Below, piece by piece: positions 1 through 11,554 of a stretch of 64,000 nt of DNA. Source of the DNA: Ampullaceana balthica. Taxonomy: Eukaryota > Mollusca > Gastropoda > Lymnaeidae. The first letter of the stretch is position 1, and every line of letters starts with the position of its first letter. Under the pieces are notes generated by a model that was not told the origin of the DNA, did not search any database, and saw nothing but the letters and a program-made list of their open reading frames with translations. The DNA lies in the NCBI GenBank assembly GCA_944989445.1, contig CALYLW010000286.1, forward strand, positions 31,320 to 95,319, written 5' to 3'. The position numbers and the translations under genes were made by a program.

Positions 1-29
1 ACTTTGTTTTTACGTGGTTGTTTTATTTA

Positions 30-545
30 TTTAAAAATCCCTTATATTAACTTCACCGCCGTCTCTCTCTCTCTCTGTCTGTCTTGGGCGGGAGGAAAAA
101 CAAAAGTCAAAAATAACCCTTTCCCGTAATGCCATCGAGCTGAAATTTGGCACATAGACTCGTGTCACCTAACAATGCATCGTGTCAAAATTTCAGATCG
201 ATCGAACGTACCGTAATTAAATTAATGCATTTTTAGTTTATCTCTATTCGAGATATGTAATTCAATTTCACGGTTTGTTATGTTTTTTTTCACGTGACAG
301 CTCAGTTCGCGCGTTGACGCGATGTATCGGGAGTGGTTTTGTTTACATTTTACGTGTCACGCTGAGCTCGGTCCAGCGATCGGTGACCAGACCTTTCCCC
401 TCTCAGGGTTATAAAGCAAAGGGGAGTTAAGACAGATTCAGTCTGTAAATATTTGTCGCGTTTGAACATAATCAATACTTTTAGTTACATCTCATATATA
501 AGTGATTTTTAGTCAAAAACTTTGTTTTTACGGGGTTGTTTTATT
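30..545 (+). mobile_element. Dispersed repeat family A, copy 1 (Helentron/HINE-like)
   Basis: The block runs from AAATCCCTTATATTAACTT to CTCATATATAAGGG with inverted ends, a microsatellite near the left end (TCTCTCTG), the string GAGCTGAAATTTGGCACA, and ATTAAATTAATGCATTTTT. Close copies lie at 23636-24105, 24112-24630 and 29955-30480. Between tandem copies sits a spacer with AAAACTTTGTTTTTACGG, which also opens this window, so a further copy probably lies to the left. It has no coding capacity. Assignment to Helitron-related non-autonomous elements is inferred. Confidence 0.6.
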
Positions 546-1245
546 TCTTTTTAACTTCACAAGTTCATGAACCTGTCTCGTGTGGGCACCGACTCTTAAT
601 GCCACCCAATTTGTTCCTGAACAATCTCTCGTTCAACAAATAGAAGAAAAAAATAAAAATCCAGTACCTCAATCATCTGGAAGGCATGTTATAATATCCT
701 TCGGCGTGTAATTGAAGAAATCCGAGCCCACTGGCAAACATCTACCTCACGAGGACAGACCCGAGGGTGGAAATACTTTAGTCATATTCGTTTGAAACGA
801 GCCAGAGCGTAAAATTGCATGTTGGGTAACTCTTCTCAACCAGCTGATGCATCGCTGTAATACAGTTTTGGAAAGAAGAAAAAACCATCAAGCCTAAGAG
901 CTTGTTATAAAGAAATTAAAATTGTCCAATTATAATGATAATAATATTATAGCCGAGAACTCGGCCCCGCATAAGTCGTTGAATGGGGGGGGGGTGGGGG
1001 GGACTGGGAATTAATAATTCGTTTATTGAGCTTGACAGCGAGGGCGAGGAACTTATATGGGGTGGGCGGGGACGAGGCATCTTGTGTGGACCAAGAGAGG
1101 CGCTGAAGATGACATGTCAAAACATGAATATATCAAGACGCCATTGAAAACCCCACGATGCGGCTCCCGAAGACAATCAGGTTCATTATAAAAAATTATT
1201 TTGAACTTCCTGTGGGGCTACTTCATGACGTGAGTGCGGCCCCAC
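546..1245. other. No gene seen
   Basis: Mostly AT-rich unique sequence with a poly-G patch near 986-1003. No open frame or RNA gene was recognised. Confidence 0.6.
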
Positions 1246-1430
1246 GCGGCTAAATGAGTGGATCGACAGTAGCGGCTAAATGAGTGGATCGACAGTAGCG
1301 GCTAAATGAGTGGATCGACAGTAGCGGCTAAATGAGTGGATCGACAGTAGCGGCTAAATGAGTGGATCGACAGTCGCGGCTAAATGAGTGGATCGACAGT
1401 AGCGGCTAAATGAGTGGATCGACAGTAGCG
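1246..1430. repeat. 26-bp tandem repeat, about 7 copies
   Basis: Core GCGGCTAAATGAGTGGATCG; nearly identical copies. Confidence 0.95.
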
Positions 1431-1597
1431 ACTTCAAAAGAAGAGGCTTCATATTGTGACAAGGATCTCCTGCTGTCTTCTGTTCTCTAATGTCTTTCAC
1501 TCCGTCAAGCCAAGAAATGTTCAGTTATGAATGATTGTGGTGTTAATATAAAATGGTCTTCTCTTAATGGGGAATCTGGCTTTAAAGAGTCATATTA

Positions 1598-1705
1598 GTA
1601 GTGGATTATGGTGTAGTGGATTATGGTGTAGTGGATTATGGTGTAGTGGATTATGATGTAGTGAATTATGGTGTAGTGGATTATGGTGTAGTGGATTATG
1701 GTGTA
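1598..1705. repeat. 15-bp tandem repeat, about 7 copies
   Basis: Unit GTAGTGGATTATGGT with single-base variants. Confidence 0.95.
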
Positions 1706-1762
1706 AAACAGTTTAGGAGTCTACCAACTAACTTCCTGTCAGCACGCAACTTGTGATGTTGC

Positions 1763-1900
1763 GTTTGACAAATTGAGAATGTGTTGTGTTTGACAAATTG
1801 TGATGTTCTGTTTGACAAATTGTAATGTTGTGTTTGACAAATTGTAATGTTGTGTTTGACAAATTGTGATGTTCTGTTTGACAAATTGTAATGTTGTGTT
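1763..1900. repeat. 22-bp tandem repeat, about 6 copies
   Basis: Core GTTTGACAAATTGTAATGTT, alternating with GTGATGTTCT variants. Confidence 0.95.
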
Positions 1901-2151
1901 AAATTTTTTATTTTTTTCAAATATATGATACACATGAAGAATTCCAATTATTAAATGCCTAATTAAGAGAAAAGGATGATAATATTGACAGTGTAGAATA
2001 GCTAATATTCACAAAATCACATGTCTGATAGCTCGATTCTTCAACTACAAGACCTTGTTTTGGAGCACACAAAAAATTATTCAACAATCTTTTAATCCGA
2101 CATGAAACAGACTGGTGGCTCTTTTAAAAACTGAATCTGAACAAACGCAAC

Positions 2152-2699
2152 TTGAATAAGCTGGCCACTAAAGTCATGTCTCTGATATACGATCAAGGCG
2201 TTCAATAAGCTGGCCACTAAAGTCATGTCTCTGATATACGATCAAGGCGTTCAATAAGCTGGCCACTAAAGTCATGTCTCTGATGTACGATCAAGGCGTT
2301 CAATAAGCTGGCCACTAAAGTCATGTCTCTGATATACGATCAAGGCGTTCAATAAGCTGGCCACTAAAGTCATGTCTCTGATATACGATCAAGGCGTTCA
2401 ATAAGCTGGCCACTAAAGTCATGTCTCTGATATACGATCAAGGCGTTCAATAAGCTGGCCACTAAAGTCATGTCTCTGATGTACGATCAAGGCGTTCAAT
2501 AAGCTGGCCACTAAAGTCATGTCTCTGATGTACGATCAAGGCGTTCAATAAGCTGGCCACTAAAGTAATGTCTCTGATATACGATCAAGGCGTTCAATAA
2601 GCTGGCCACTAAAGTCATGTCTCTGATGTACGATCAAGGCGTTCAATAAGCTGGCCACTAAAGTCATGTCTCTGATATACGATCAAGGCGTTCAATAAG
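2152..2699. repeat. 49-bp tandem repeat, about 11 copies
   Basis: Core AATAAGCTGGCCACTAAAGT, then CATGTCTCTGATATACGATC. Variation is almost confined to ATATAC/ATGTAC. Confidence 0.95.
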
Positions 2700-3226
2700 A
2701 AGTCTCAAACTTATGAAGACCCACGTGGTTTAATGCAGTGCGCACCATTCATAGGTTGATCCGTGGGGTGTGAAAGGTGCACACAAAAAACAGGGTGTGA
2801 AACAGCTTATCATTACCACGCGCGGCTGTTGGATTGTTTAAATTTACAGCAGTGTAAACGCGTGCATGCGCATAATCGCACTAAAGTGTAATCAAAGGAT
2901 AAAGTGGGTTGGAAAAATTCAGGGTAGGATTAGGAGTTTGAACAGTACAAAGTGCACGTACAAAGGTTTGAATAAAGCAAGTCTCTCCTGGACACGAAGA
3001 AGGCTTTTTATCTTAGACATTAATAAAATATAAAAACATTATTGAGAAGAGCGCGAATGTCATAGTAGAACACTGCTGGTAACATGATTTAATTTCTTGA
3101 AAAGACAGTAAAACAGACACCTGCAGACAAATACAAGACTGACAGACAAAAGTCTGGCAACCATTGGTTGACAGCAAGAAACAGACAGAGTTGAATTTCA
3201 TGGTATGTTCAGTAAGCTCATTCCAG

Positions 3227-3596
3227 AGCCGAATGTCAGACAGGAAGAAAGAGGATCAACAGTCGAATGTCAGACAGGAAGAAAGAGGATCAACAGCCGA
3301 ATGTCAGACAGGAAGAAAGAGGATCAACAGCCGAATGTCAGACAGGAAGAAAGAGGATCAACAGCCGAATGTCAGACAGGAAGAAAGAGGATCAACAGCC
3401 GAATGTCAGACAGGAAGAAAGAGGATCCATAGTCGAATGTCAGACAGGAAGAAAGAGGATCAACAGCCGAATGTCAGACAGGAAGAAAGAGGATCAATAG
3501 CCGAATGTCAGACAGGAAGAAAGAGGATCAACAGTCGAATGTCAGACAGGAAGAAAGAGGATCCAAAGTCGAATGTCAGACAGGAAGAAAGAGGAT
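3227..3596. repeat. 34-bp tandem repeat, about 11 copies
   Basis: Core GAATGTCAGACAGGAAGAAA. The unit is not a multiple of three, yet all + frames stay open because the unit has no stop. The resulting Lys/Arg-rich open frames are not a gene. Confidence 0.95.
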
Positions 3597-3937
3597 GTCT
3601 ATGTGTTTTTTCCCTGCGTTATGACTAAGTAAAAAGTTTTAACCCCTATGTCTTTGTCATTTTTGTAGGATAAGCATAGGATGCAATAATCTGCTGTGTA
3701 GAAGGTGCGTCTGAAATTTATATACTAAGAAATTGTATTAGATTATTGTTTTGTATTTATATTTTATAGTTAGAATTTCTTGCCTAGCTTCTACTTTGCT
3801 CTTAGCTCCTCTAAACTATTGTTTTTCTAGGCTTAGTGATTTAGCTTCAGTACACACACACACACAAATTTAAAAAATGAATAAAAAAATAGAACGTAAA
3901 AAAATAATTAAAAAGTCATCTGTATGTATATAATTCT

Positions 3938-5476
3938 GGAGCCATCCATATATTACGTACACAAGAAGGGGGAGGGGGGTCTTAAATTTTCGGCATTTTG
4001 CGTATGCATGCGTACGGAGGGGGGGGAAGGGGGGGTCTCGACTGAATGTGTACGTACGCGCAACAAATTTAATTTGCATAATACTAAGCATAGTAACGTA
4101 AACCGCTCTGGCTGCAAACGGCATTCGAGACCGACTGAGTCAAGACTGATATGCAATAATGTTTTATTATTTATTGCAAGCGAAATTTTGAACTTTTAAT
4201 TACTTGGAAGTAATTAACATTTGATTCAGACCAAATGTTCGCACATTATTAAAATATATCCATCGGATTTATATTTCCTTTTCGTGAAATTAGATGAAGT
4301 TTCTCTTTCGCCCACCGGTGCCTTAGCCGTTATAAACACACAACGAGTCGGCGATTTCACGCATCTAGGGGAAAAAGGGGGGGGGGTGTCTACATATTTT
4401 TGACAATGTGTGACGTGGGGGAGGGGGTTGTTAGAGAAAGTGACGTTACACCAATACTCGCAACTTTAAATAAAAGTTCCACTTAAATATTTGATTTGTT
4501 ACGTGGTGTTTTACATGACTTCAAACATGTTACGATATTAGAATGCAGGCCTATACTAAGTAAATACTCAAATGACAAAAAAGTGATTTTAAACATGCTC
4601 TTTTTGCAATAGAAAATACAGCTTTTATAGGGGGGGGGGTTTGCAAAGCCTTGTGACGTCATATTGGAGAGGGTGGTCTAAGTTTTTGTGACGACGCGTG
4701 ACGATGGGGGAGGGGGGAGTGAAAAATCTGCCAAAATGACGTTACGCACCTAGAGGGTGGAGGGGGTCGACCATTTGTGACGAAGGGGAGGGATAGTTTA
4801 AAGAAATGTCACGTCACATCAAAACGTGTAACTTAAAATAAAAGTTGTACTTAAATATTTTTTTGTTTACAATTTATTTAATGAAGTTTTACATGGGCTT
4901 CGCGCGTGTTACGATATTAAAGTGCAGCCTTATACTAAATACATACTTAAACTTAAATGGCAAAAAGTGATTTGAAACATTCTAATTTTCAAATTAAAAT
5001 TTTTGTTTGGAGGGCAGGGGAATTTTTGTGACGCAAAATATTGGAAAAGAGGGGTGGGTTTCACTTTTAGTGAAGACGCATGACGTGTGAAAATCGGCCA
5101 TAATCGCGGGACGTCATTAATGGACGGCCCCAAAGCTTTGAACCCGAAAAAAAAGCGGCATTTTCATATATTTTAGTGCGCATTTTGATGTGACGTCACA
5201 GTTCTTAAACACCCCCTCTCCTCGTCACAATTGCGTGACCCCCTCCCCGCCCCCTTTTTAGGCGTGTGACGTCATTTATGGACGGCTTCAAATAGTAAAA
5301 CTAATATCTTCTGACTACGGCTTAAAATTAATTTTTTTCACAAAAAAAAGGGGGGGGGGCTAAACGAATTTGTACGTACGCAAGGGGGGGTCCCCGAAAA
5401 TGTACGGGATGCAACGGGGGTGGGGAGGGGGTACACAAATACGAATTTTGTGCGTACGTAATATATGGATGGCCCC
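3938..5476. mobile_element. TIR element, about 1.54 kb, non-coding
   Basis: Left end GGAGCCATCCATATATTACG and right end, as reverse complement, GGGGCCATCCATATATTACG form near-perfect terminal inverted repeats. GTACGTACG motifs lie just inside both ends. The interior has many TGACGTCA-like and G-run motifs and internal half-ends (ATGGACGGCCCC near 5120, TTTATGGACGGCTTC near 5275). No transposase is visible, so it is a non-autonomous or nested DNA element of unassigned superfamily. Confidence 0.65.
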
Positions 5477-5577
5477 TCTCTTCGTGGGACCATGCGAGAC
5501 ACCACGCAATTATGTGCAACCGAGCATGACGAAAGTCCTTACGTTTCACTTGCATTGTTCCTTCACAGAATAACGTG

Positions 5578-5650
5578 AGAATCGTAGTGTACTGGTTATC
5601 ACGTCCGCCTTATACGGGGAAGGTCCTGGGTTCAAGCCCCAGCGAAAACA
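5578..5650 (+). repeat. tRNA-Val-like fragment of a dispersed repeat
   Basis: It has GTAGTGTACTGGTTATCACG (tRNA-Val D-arm and box A region), CGCCTTATACG where the anticodon arm would be, and box B GGGTTCAAGCCCC. The acceptor strands do not pair and there is no CCA context. A second copy in inverse orientation lies at 30509-30571 and shares flanking sequence. It reads as a SINE head or tRNA pseudogene, not a working tRNA. Confidence 0.6.
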
Positions 5651-5703
5651 TAGGATTTTTTAAATTAAAAAAAAATGTTTGTTCTTGCCCTGCATTGCTA
5701 ACA

Positions 5704-6150
5704 CTAGCTGACCCGTGGCGTAGCATACGCCGCTAATGATTTAGTGAAGACTTCCTGGAAGACATAGTTGTCAAAATGGGGTGGGTTTGGGCAAACGACT
5801 GAGTGAATGAAAAGAAGGATCACTGAAGACACCCGCGGCGTAGCATACGCCGCAGACTGGCTCATCATAGACAGTGCAAAGAACGGTTGGCTGAAAGTAA
5901 CGCTAAGAAAATAAAAATAGCGAGTAAACGTGAAGACATGCACACTGAGGTTGTTGTTACCCGACTCCCATTTATTACTACCATCCCTTAAACATAAACT
6001 GTGATTGGCCGACCCTAGCGAGAGTTATTCATATTGTTGTTAATTGCGTGTTGTTATTATTATTTTTTTTTAGGAAAACCGATTATCCATTATGTAACTC
6101 CGATTTTAAATCGATTATCGCTTTATAGCTGACTTCTGGTGTTAAATTTG
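5704..6150 (-). mobile_element. Helitron-like element H1, copy 1
   Basis: On the minus strand it ends hairpin GCGGCGTATGCTACGCCAC, GGTCAGCTAG, then host T: a 3' hairpin about 11 nt before CTAG, which is the Helitron hallmark. A second hairpin lies near 5832-5852. The body is shared with 44216-44670 (GTGATTGGCCGACCCTAGCG and GATTATCGATT-like motifs) and 52710-52861. No coding region was seen. Confidence 0.65.
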
Positions 6151-6154
6151 TACA

Positions 6155-6622
6155 GGTAGCTCCGTGTGGGACAGTGTTCAGTTATCATTTGTGCTATGAG
6201 TGTTTGATAGCTACGTGTGGGACAGTGTTCAGTTCTCATCCATGCTATGAGTGTCTGATAGCTACGTGTGGGAGCAGTTTCAGTTCTCATTTGTGCTATG
6301 AGTGTCTGATAGCTACGTGTGGGACAGTGTTCAGTTCTCATCCATGCTATGAGTGTCTGATAGCTACGTGTGGGGCAGTTTCAGTTCTCATTTGTGCTAT
6401 GAGTGTCTGATAGCTACGTGTGGGAAAGTGTTCAGTTCTCATCCATGCTATGAGTGTCTGATAGCTACGTGTGGGGCAGTTTCAGTTCTCATTTGTGCTA
6501 TGAGTGTCTGATAGCTACGTGTGGGACAGTGTTCAGTTCTCATCTGTGCTATGAGTGTCTGATAGCTACGTGTGGGGCAGTTTCAGTTCTCATTTGTGCT
6601 ATGAGTGTCTGATAGCTACGTC
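6155..6622. repeat. 50/51-bp tandem repeat with dimeric pattern, about 9 copies
   Basis: Units starting TAGCTACGTGTGGGACAGTG alternate in part with a one-base-shorter type (GTGTGGGGCAGTTTCAG). CATCCATGC and CATTTGTGC types also alternate, giving an approximate two-unit higher-order period. Confidence 0.9.
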
Positions 6623-6850
6623 CAATTTCCCACCAGAGATCGCCTTTGCTCGGTTGTGGCATGTACTGGTCAACTTTTCTGGCCGTGCTTCCAGAGGCCC
6701 AGCCTTGAAGCCATTTCTCTCGGAAATGGTCTTTAAGCCACGATCTGACCCCCAGCTGGGTCGTCGGGTGATCGCATTGGCGCTGAGCTGACCCTTCTCT
6801 TGCCAATGGATCCACTATGTCCGAATTTGGCACGCTGCTGTGCCAAGTGA
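6622..6850 (-). pseudogene. LINE RNase H domain fragment
   Basis: The minus strand encodes a stretch with WHSSVPNSDIVDPLAREGSA, resembling the C-terminal RNase H motif (HVGIPGNE-x-ADRLAKEGA) of non-LTR elements of the I type, followed by W-rich sequence (WLKDHFREKWLQGWASG, then QPSKGDLWW). No RT or endonuclease accompanies it. The + strand junction with the 50/51-bp array is at about 6622. A truncated relic is the best reading. Confidence 0.6.
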
Positions 6851-6889
6851 TACACTGAAGGATTACTTTACAGCCACGTCCTAGGATAT

Positions 6890-7305
6890 CACCTACTGTA
6901 TCCAAAATGACACTGACTGTTTTCGCCTCCACGGAGGATCGACCCACAGCCTCGAGCGAAAGTCGTGAGTCGTTGAAGACCTTTCTCTTAGCAGTTTATG
7001 GTGGCAAGCTAGCTTGGTGCAGGGTGGGTGCAGATAGCTAACCGCAGTGCGTATGTTTCGAGACCAACAATGCGTCGGCGGTTCTCCCCCCCGCCCCCGA
7101 GGTTCACTCACGTTGTTTGTGATGTAGTTTGTGTCCATTCCCCCCCCCCTTTCTTTGCACTATCTATGAGCAAGTCTGCGGCGTATGCAACACCACGGTT
7201 GTGATTTCTTCGTGATGTAGTTTGTGTCTATTCTCCCCCCCCTCCTTTTCCCTTTTTTTCTATGAGCAAGTCTGCGGCGTATGAAACATCGCGTGTCGCA
7301 TCTAG
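6890..7305 (+). mobile_element. Helitron-like element H1, inverted copy
   Basis: It carries ATGAGCAAGTCTGCGGCGTA twice (near 7167 and 7262) and ends CATCTAG followed by T at 7302-7306, with a decayed hairpin just before. It is the inverse of the 29655-29900 copy. Confidence 0.5.
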
Positions 7306-7807
7306 TTATTAATATTCTCATTTATTATTATAACTGAAATATTGTTTTTGTGTAGTTTTGTAATTGAGATATGAACGTTTAAAATTGAATTAATTTATCA
7401 TTATTTGTGCTACTATTTTGATGGCGCGTTGGGCTCAGCTGCTTGCTGGCATATTGCGTATTACAAGTTCTGAAATTATTGTTATTGATATTATTAGTGT
7501 CCCATAAAAGTAATATTTTTCCTATTTGTTAGTATGAAAGTATTTTATTTATCGTATCTTATCTGTTACAGGCGCTCCTTCTATTCAGAAAGATTATTGC
7601 GTCCTACGCTTATCCGCGGTTTTGTTTCTAATCCTGCATTCTTATTAGAGTTTTGATTGTTGATAAAGTGTTGGTTTTCATGGTTTCTTGAGGCAACCCA
7701 TTGAACGTCATAATTCCGATTAACTGTTGAATAGTCGAACAAAAAGGAGTTTAAATTTTTGGTGTTAGCTTAATAAGACCTCATGATAGTGCTGCTGCTT
7801 TCTAAAG
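7306..7807. other. AT-rich, with SINE 3' tail fragment
   Basis: Mostly unique AT-rich sequence. 7555-7620 (CTTATCTGTTACAGGCGCTC, then ATTGCGTCC) resembles the tail of the SINE at 58.3 kb. Confidence 0.5.
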
Positions 7808-8178
7808 CAGTCTGACTGTTTTTAGAGAGGATTTCTGAAGGAGTCTGACTGTTTTTAGAGAGGATTTCTGAAGGAGTCTGACTGTTTTTAGAGAGGATTT
7901 CTGAAGGAGTCTGACTGTTTTTAGAGAGGATTTCTGAAGGAGTCTGACTGTTTTTAGAGAGGATTTCTGAAGGAGTCTGACTGTTTTTAGAGAGGATTTC
8001 TGAAGGAGTCTGACTGTTTTTAGAGAGAATTTCTGAAGGAGTCTGACTGTTTTTAGAGAGGATTTCTGATGGAGTCTGACTGTTTTGAGAGAGGATTTCT
8101 GAAGGAGTCTGACTGTTTTTAGAGAGGATTTCTGAAGGAGTCTGACTGTTTTTAGAGAGGATTTCTGAAGGAGTCTCC
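7808..8178. repeat. 33-bp tandem repeat, about 11 copies
   Basis: Core GAGTCTGACTGTTTTTAGAG followed by AGGATTTCTGAAG. Confidence 0.95.
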
Positions 8179-8260
8179 TGGTTTTTAGAGGGGTATTTAA
8201 TAGAGTCAGAAAATTAATGAATAGGACTAAACATGTCCCTGCAAGACTTTTTTTGAAAGG

Positions 8261-8345
8261 ACATGCACTGAGTTACAATAAATATTAATACATGCACTGA
8301 ATTACAATATTAATACATGCACTGAATTACAATATTAATACATGG
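8261..8345. repeat. About 25-bp tandem repeat, 3 copies
   Basis: Core ACATGCACTGAATTACAATA. Confidence 0.85.
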
Positions 8346-9100
8346 AGCTGGTGTGTTTGTGTGTTTGTGTGGGGAGTGGGGGACGGGGTGGGAGACTAAC
8401 AACTCTATTAAAATATTTAAAGAAAACAGGTTTCCTTGTAATGCCATACGGATGATTTCACTCCCATGTTTGTTATTGAATCATAAAGCTTAGAAGAAAT
8501 CCTTCAGAGTTGAAATGTCACGTGAAATGACTGTTTACCAAAGTTCGACAACCCTACTCTACCACGTGTGGCAGACAAACTTAACTAACACACACTCACA
8601 CAATCACACACACACCTTGAGTCAACCACGTGTTTCAGACATACCCATCAAATTGCAGAAGAGAAAGAAAGAAAAGAAACGCCATACACACACAAATCTC
8701 GCGTCTGACTTTTTCCCCGTGGGCCCAGGTGTGCCACTTCTGATTAGCCAAGACTTCAGATCCAAATAAACGCCAGTAGACGTAGACCATATTTCCATTT
8801 GGCGACGCCCCTGCCCTCCCGATTCCCACCCCGACCTCAGCAGCAGACCCCCACGATCCGTATTGACCCTCCAAACCCCCACCAAAGCCAACCCAATATC
8901 TGTTCATTTAAACCACATATTAGCTGTTTTCTTTTTCTCTCTCTTGTGTCCCCTGCCTGGAGCAGCCTGTAATATATTTAGATAGTGAGGACGTTTTTGG
9001 GTGTGTGGGTGGGTGGTGGTCTAACGCGGCGATGTTTGTCGTAGTTATAAGAAAACACATCTGGATGTTTGGGGGATCAGACGTTCAGAGACTCCCAGTC
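8346..9100. other. No gene seen
   Basis: GT-rich and CA-rich low-complexity patches (8350-8395, 8585-8620); no recognisable coding or RNA gene. Confidence 0.5.
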
Positions 9101-9172
9101 ACCTCACAGCCGTCTATCACCTCACAGCCGTCTATCACCTCACAGCGTCTATCACCTCACGGCTGTCTATGT
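9101..9172. repeat. 18-bp tandem repeat, about 4 copies
   Basis: Unit CACCTCACAGCCGTCTAT with decay at the right edge. Confidence 0.9.
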
Positions 9173-9357
9173 CTTTAGTGTGGACTTAGAAGAAACGTTT
9201 TCGCTCACTTGGATTTTTCGTTGGGAACATAGTGCGCGGTGATAACATTTGGCAAGCTGTACATTCTGGCATTTACATGGCGATTAACTAAGTATATTAC
9301 ATTGTACGTGCTGGGATGTTTTTATAACTTGTGTGCATATTTCGAGTGTGAGTCATT

Positions 9358-9999
9358 AGGGTGTGAAACTACGACTGTTATACTCTAATGTTTCAAACTA
9401 CGGCTGTTATACTCTAATGTTTGAAACTACGACTGTTATACTCTAATGTTTGAAACTACGACTGTTATACTCTAATGTTTCAAACTACGACTGTTATACT
9501 CTAATGTTTCAAACTACGGCTGTTATACTCTAATGTTTCAAACTACGACTGTTATACTCTAATGTTTCAAACTACGGCTGTTATACTCTAATGTTTGAAA
9601 CTACGACTGTTATACTCTAATGTTTCAAACTACGACTGTTATACTCTAATGTTTCAAACTACGACTGTTATACTCTAATGTTTCAAACTACGACTGTTAT
9701 ACTCTAATGTTTCAAACTACGACTGTTATACTCTAATGTTTCAAACTACGACTGTTATACTCTAATGTTTCAAACTACGACTGTTATACTCTAATGTTTC
9801 AAACTACGACTGTTATACTCTAATGTTTCAAACTACGACTGTTATACTCTAATGTTTCAAACTACGACTGTTATACTCTAATGTTTCAAACTACGACTGT
9901 TATACTCTAATGTTTGAAACTACGACTGTTATACTCTAATGTTTGAAACTACGACTGTTATACTCTAATGTTTGAAACTACGGCTGTTATACTCTAATG
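9358..9999. repeat. 29-bp tandem repeat, about 22 copies
   Basis: Core GTTTCAAACTACGACTGTTA then TACTCTAAT. C/G at GTTTCAAA and A/G at ACGACTG are the only frequent variants. Confidence 0.95.
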
Positions 10000-10146
10000 T
10001 TATGCGATAGATCTTTGAACTTATATTTTAACATGGTGACATATTACACCGAGACAGGTATGCTAATTTTTATTGGACAATGTGTGTGTCGATGATGTGA
10101 AGTGTGGAAAAAGTTCCTTCATATAGTTGCTAGTGATTAGGAATTG

Positions 10147-11140
10147 TATCAGCTCTCTGTCAACTCTCTGTCAACTCTCTGTCATCTCTCTGTCAGCTCT
10201 CTGTCAACTCTCTGTCAACTCTCTGTCAGCTCTCTGTCATCTCTCTGTCAACTCTCTGTCAGCTCTCTGTCAACTCTCTGTCAGCTCTCTGTCATCTCTC
10301 TGTCAACTCTCTGTCAACTCTCTGTCAGCTCTCTGTCATCTCTCTGTCAACTCTCTGTCAGCTCTCTGTCAACTCTCTGTCAACTCTCTGTCAGCTCTCT
10401 GTCAGCTCTCTGTAACTCTCTGTCAACTCTCTGTCAACTCTCTGTCAACTCTCTGTCAACTCTCTGTCAACTCTCTGTCAACTCTCTGTCATCTCTCTGT
10501 CATCTCTCTGTCAACTCTCTGTCAGCTCTCTGTCAACTCTCTGTCAACTCTCTGTCAACTCTCTGTCAGCTCTCTGTCATCTCTCTGTCAACTCTCTGTC
10601 AACTCTCTGTCAACTCTCTGTCAGCTCTCTGTCATCTCTCTATCAACTCTCTGTCAGCTCTCTGTCAACTCTCTGTCAACTCTCTGTCAACTCTCTGTCA
10701 ACTCTCTGTCATCTCTCTGTCAACTCTCTGTCAGCTCTCTGTCAACTCTCTGTCAACTCTCTGTCAGCTCTCTGTCAACTCTCTGTCAACTCTCTGTCAG
10801 CTCTCTGTCAACTCTCTGTCAACTCTCTGTCAACTCTCTGTCAACTCTCTGTCAGCTCTCTGTCATCTCTCTGTCAACTCTCTGTCAGCTCTCTGTCAAC
10901 TCTCTGTCAACTCTCTGTCAGCTCCCTGTCATCTCTCTGTCAGCTCTCTGTCATCTCTCTGTCAGCTCTCTGTCAGGTCTCTGTCAGCTCTCTGTCAGCT
11001 ATCTGACAACTCTCTGTTACCTCTCTGTCAACTCTCTGTTACCTCTCTGTCAACTCTCTGTTACCTCTCTGTCAACTCTCTGTTACCTCTCTGTCAACTC
11101 TCTGTTACCTCTCTGTCAACTCTCTGTTACCTCTCATACA
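10147..11140. repeat. 11-bp tandem repeat, about 90 copies
   Basis: Units TCAACTCTCTG, TCAGCTCTCTG and TCATCTCTCTG are mixed along the array; the right end (10990-11140) alternates TTACCTCTCTG with TCAACTCTCTG. Because 11 is not a multiple of three and the unit has no stop, all + frames are open (347 and 356 codons). These are not genes. Confidence 0.95.
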
Positions 11141-11160
11141 AACACAATTCACGTCACTGT

Positions 11161-11297
11161 AATAATTTAGATCTCTCTCAAAGATCCACAGCACATCTCG
11201 ATGTTATAATTTAGATCTCTCTCAAAGATCCACAGCACATCTCGATGTTATAACTTACATCTCTCTCAAAGATCCACTGCACATCTCGATGTTAAGG
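11161..11297. repeat. 45-bp tandem repeat, 3 copies
   Basis: Core AGATCTCTCTCAAAGATCCA followed by CATCTCGATGTTATA. Confidence 0.9.
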
Positions 11298-11398
11298 AAC
11301 GATCAACCTCATTATGGGACTCGATCCATTACACTTGTACTCATACAGCCTGGTGGGGGGGGGGACAAGAGGGGCTCTGGTCTTAGATCCTAACCGAT

Positions 11399-11501
11399 TG
11401 GGTCCCTTCAAGGGGGGTAAGAGGTGCTCTGGTCCCTTCAAGGGGGGCAAGAGGTGCTCTGGTCCCTTCAAGGGGGGCAAGAGGTGCTCTGGTCCCTTCA
11501 A
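11399..11501. repeat. 30-bp tandem repeat, about 3.4 copies
   Basis: Core GGTCCCTTCAAGGGGGGCAA then GAGGTGCTCT. Confidence 0.95.
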
Positions 11502-11554
11502 ATTAGATTTTCTAAAGCTGACGTGTGCGTAGAAGACAGTAGAGCCACAGGTCT

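Noticed and set aside
5578..5650. Functional tRNA-Val gene
   Set aside because: The acceptor stem does not pair, the anticodon arm is altered and a decayed second copy exists; better read as a repeat.
10127..11214. Two overlapping open frames of about 350 codons
   Set aside because: They are read through an 11-bp repeat lacking stops; all three + frames are open and the product is pure repeat.
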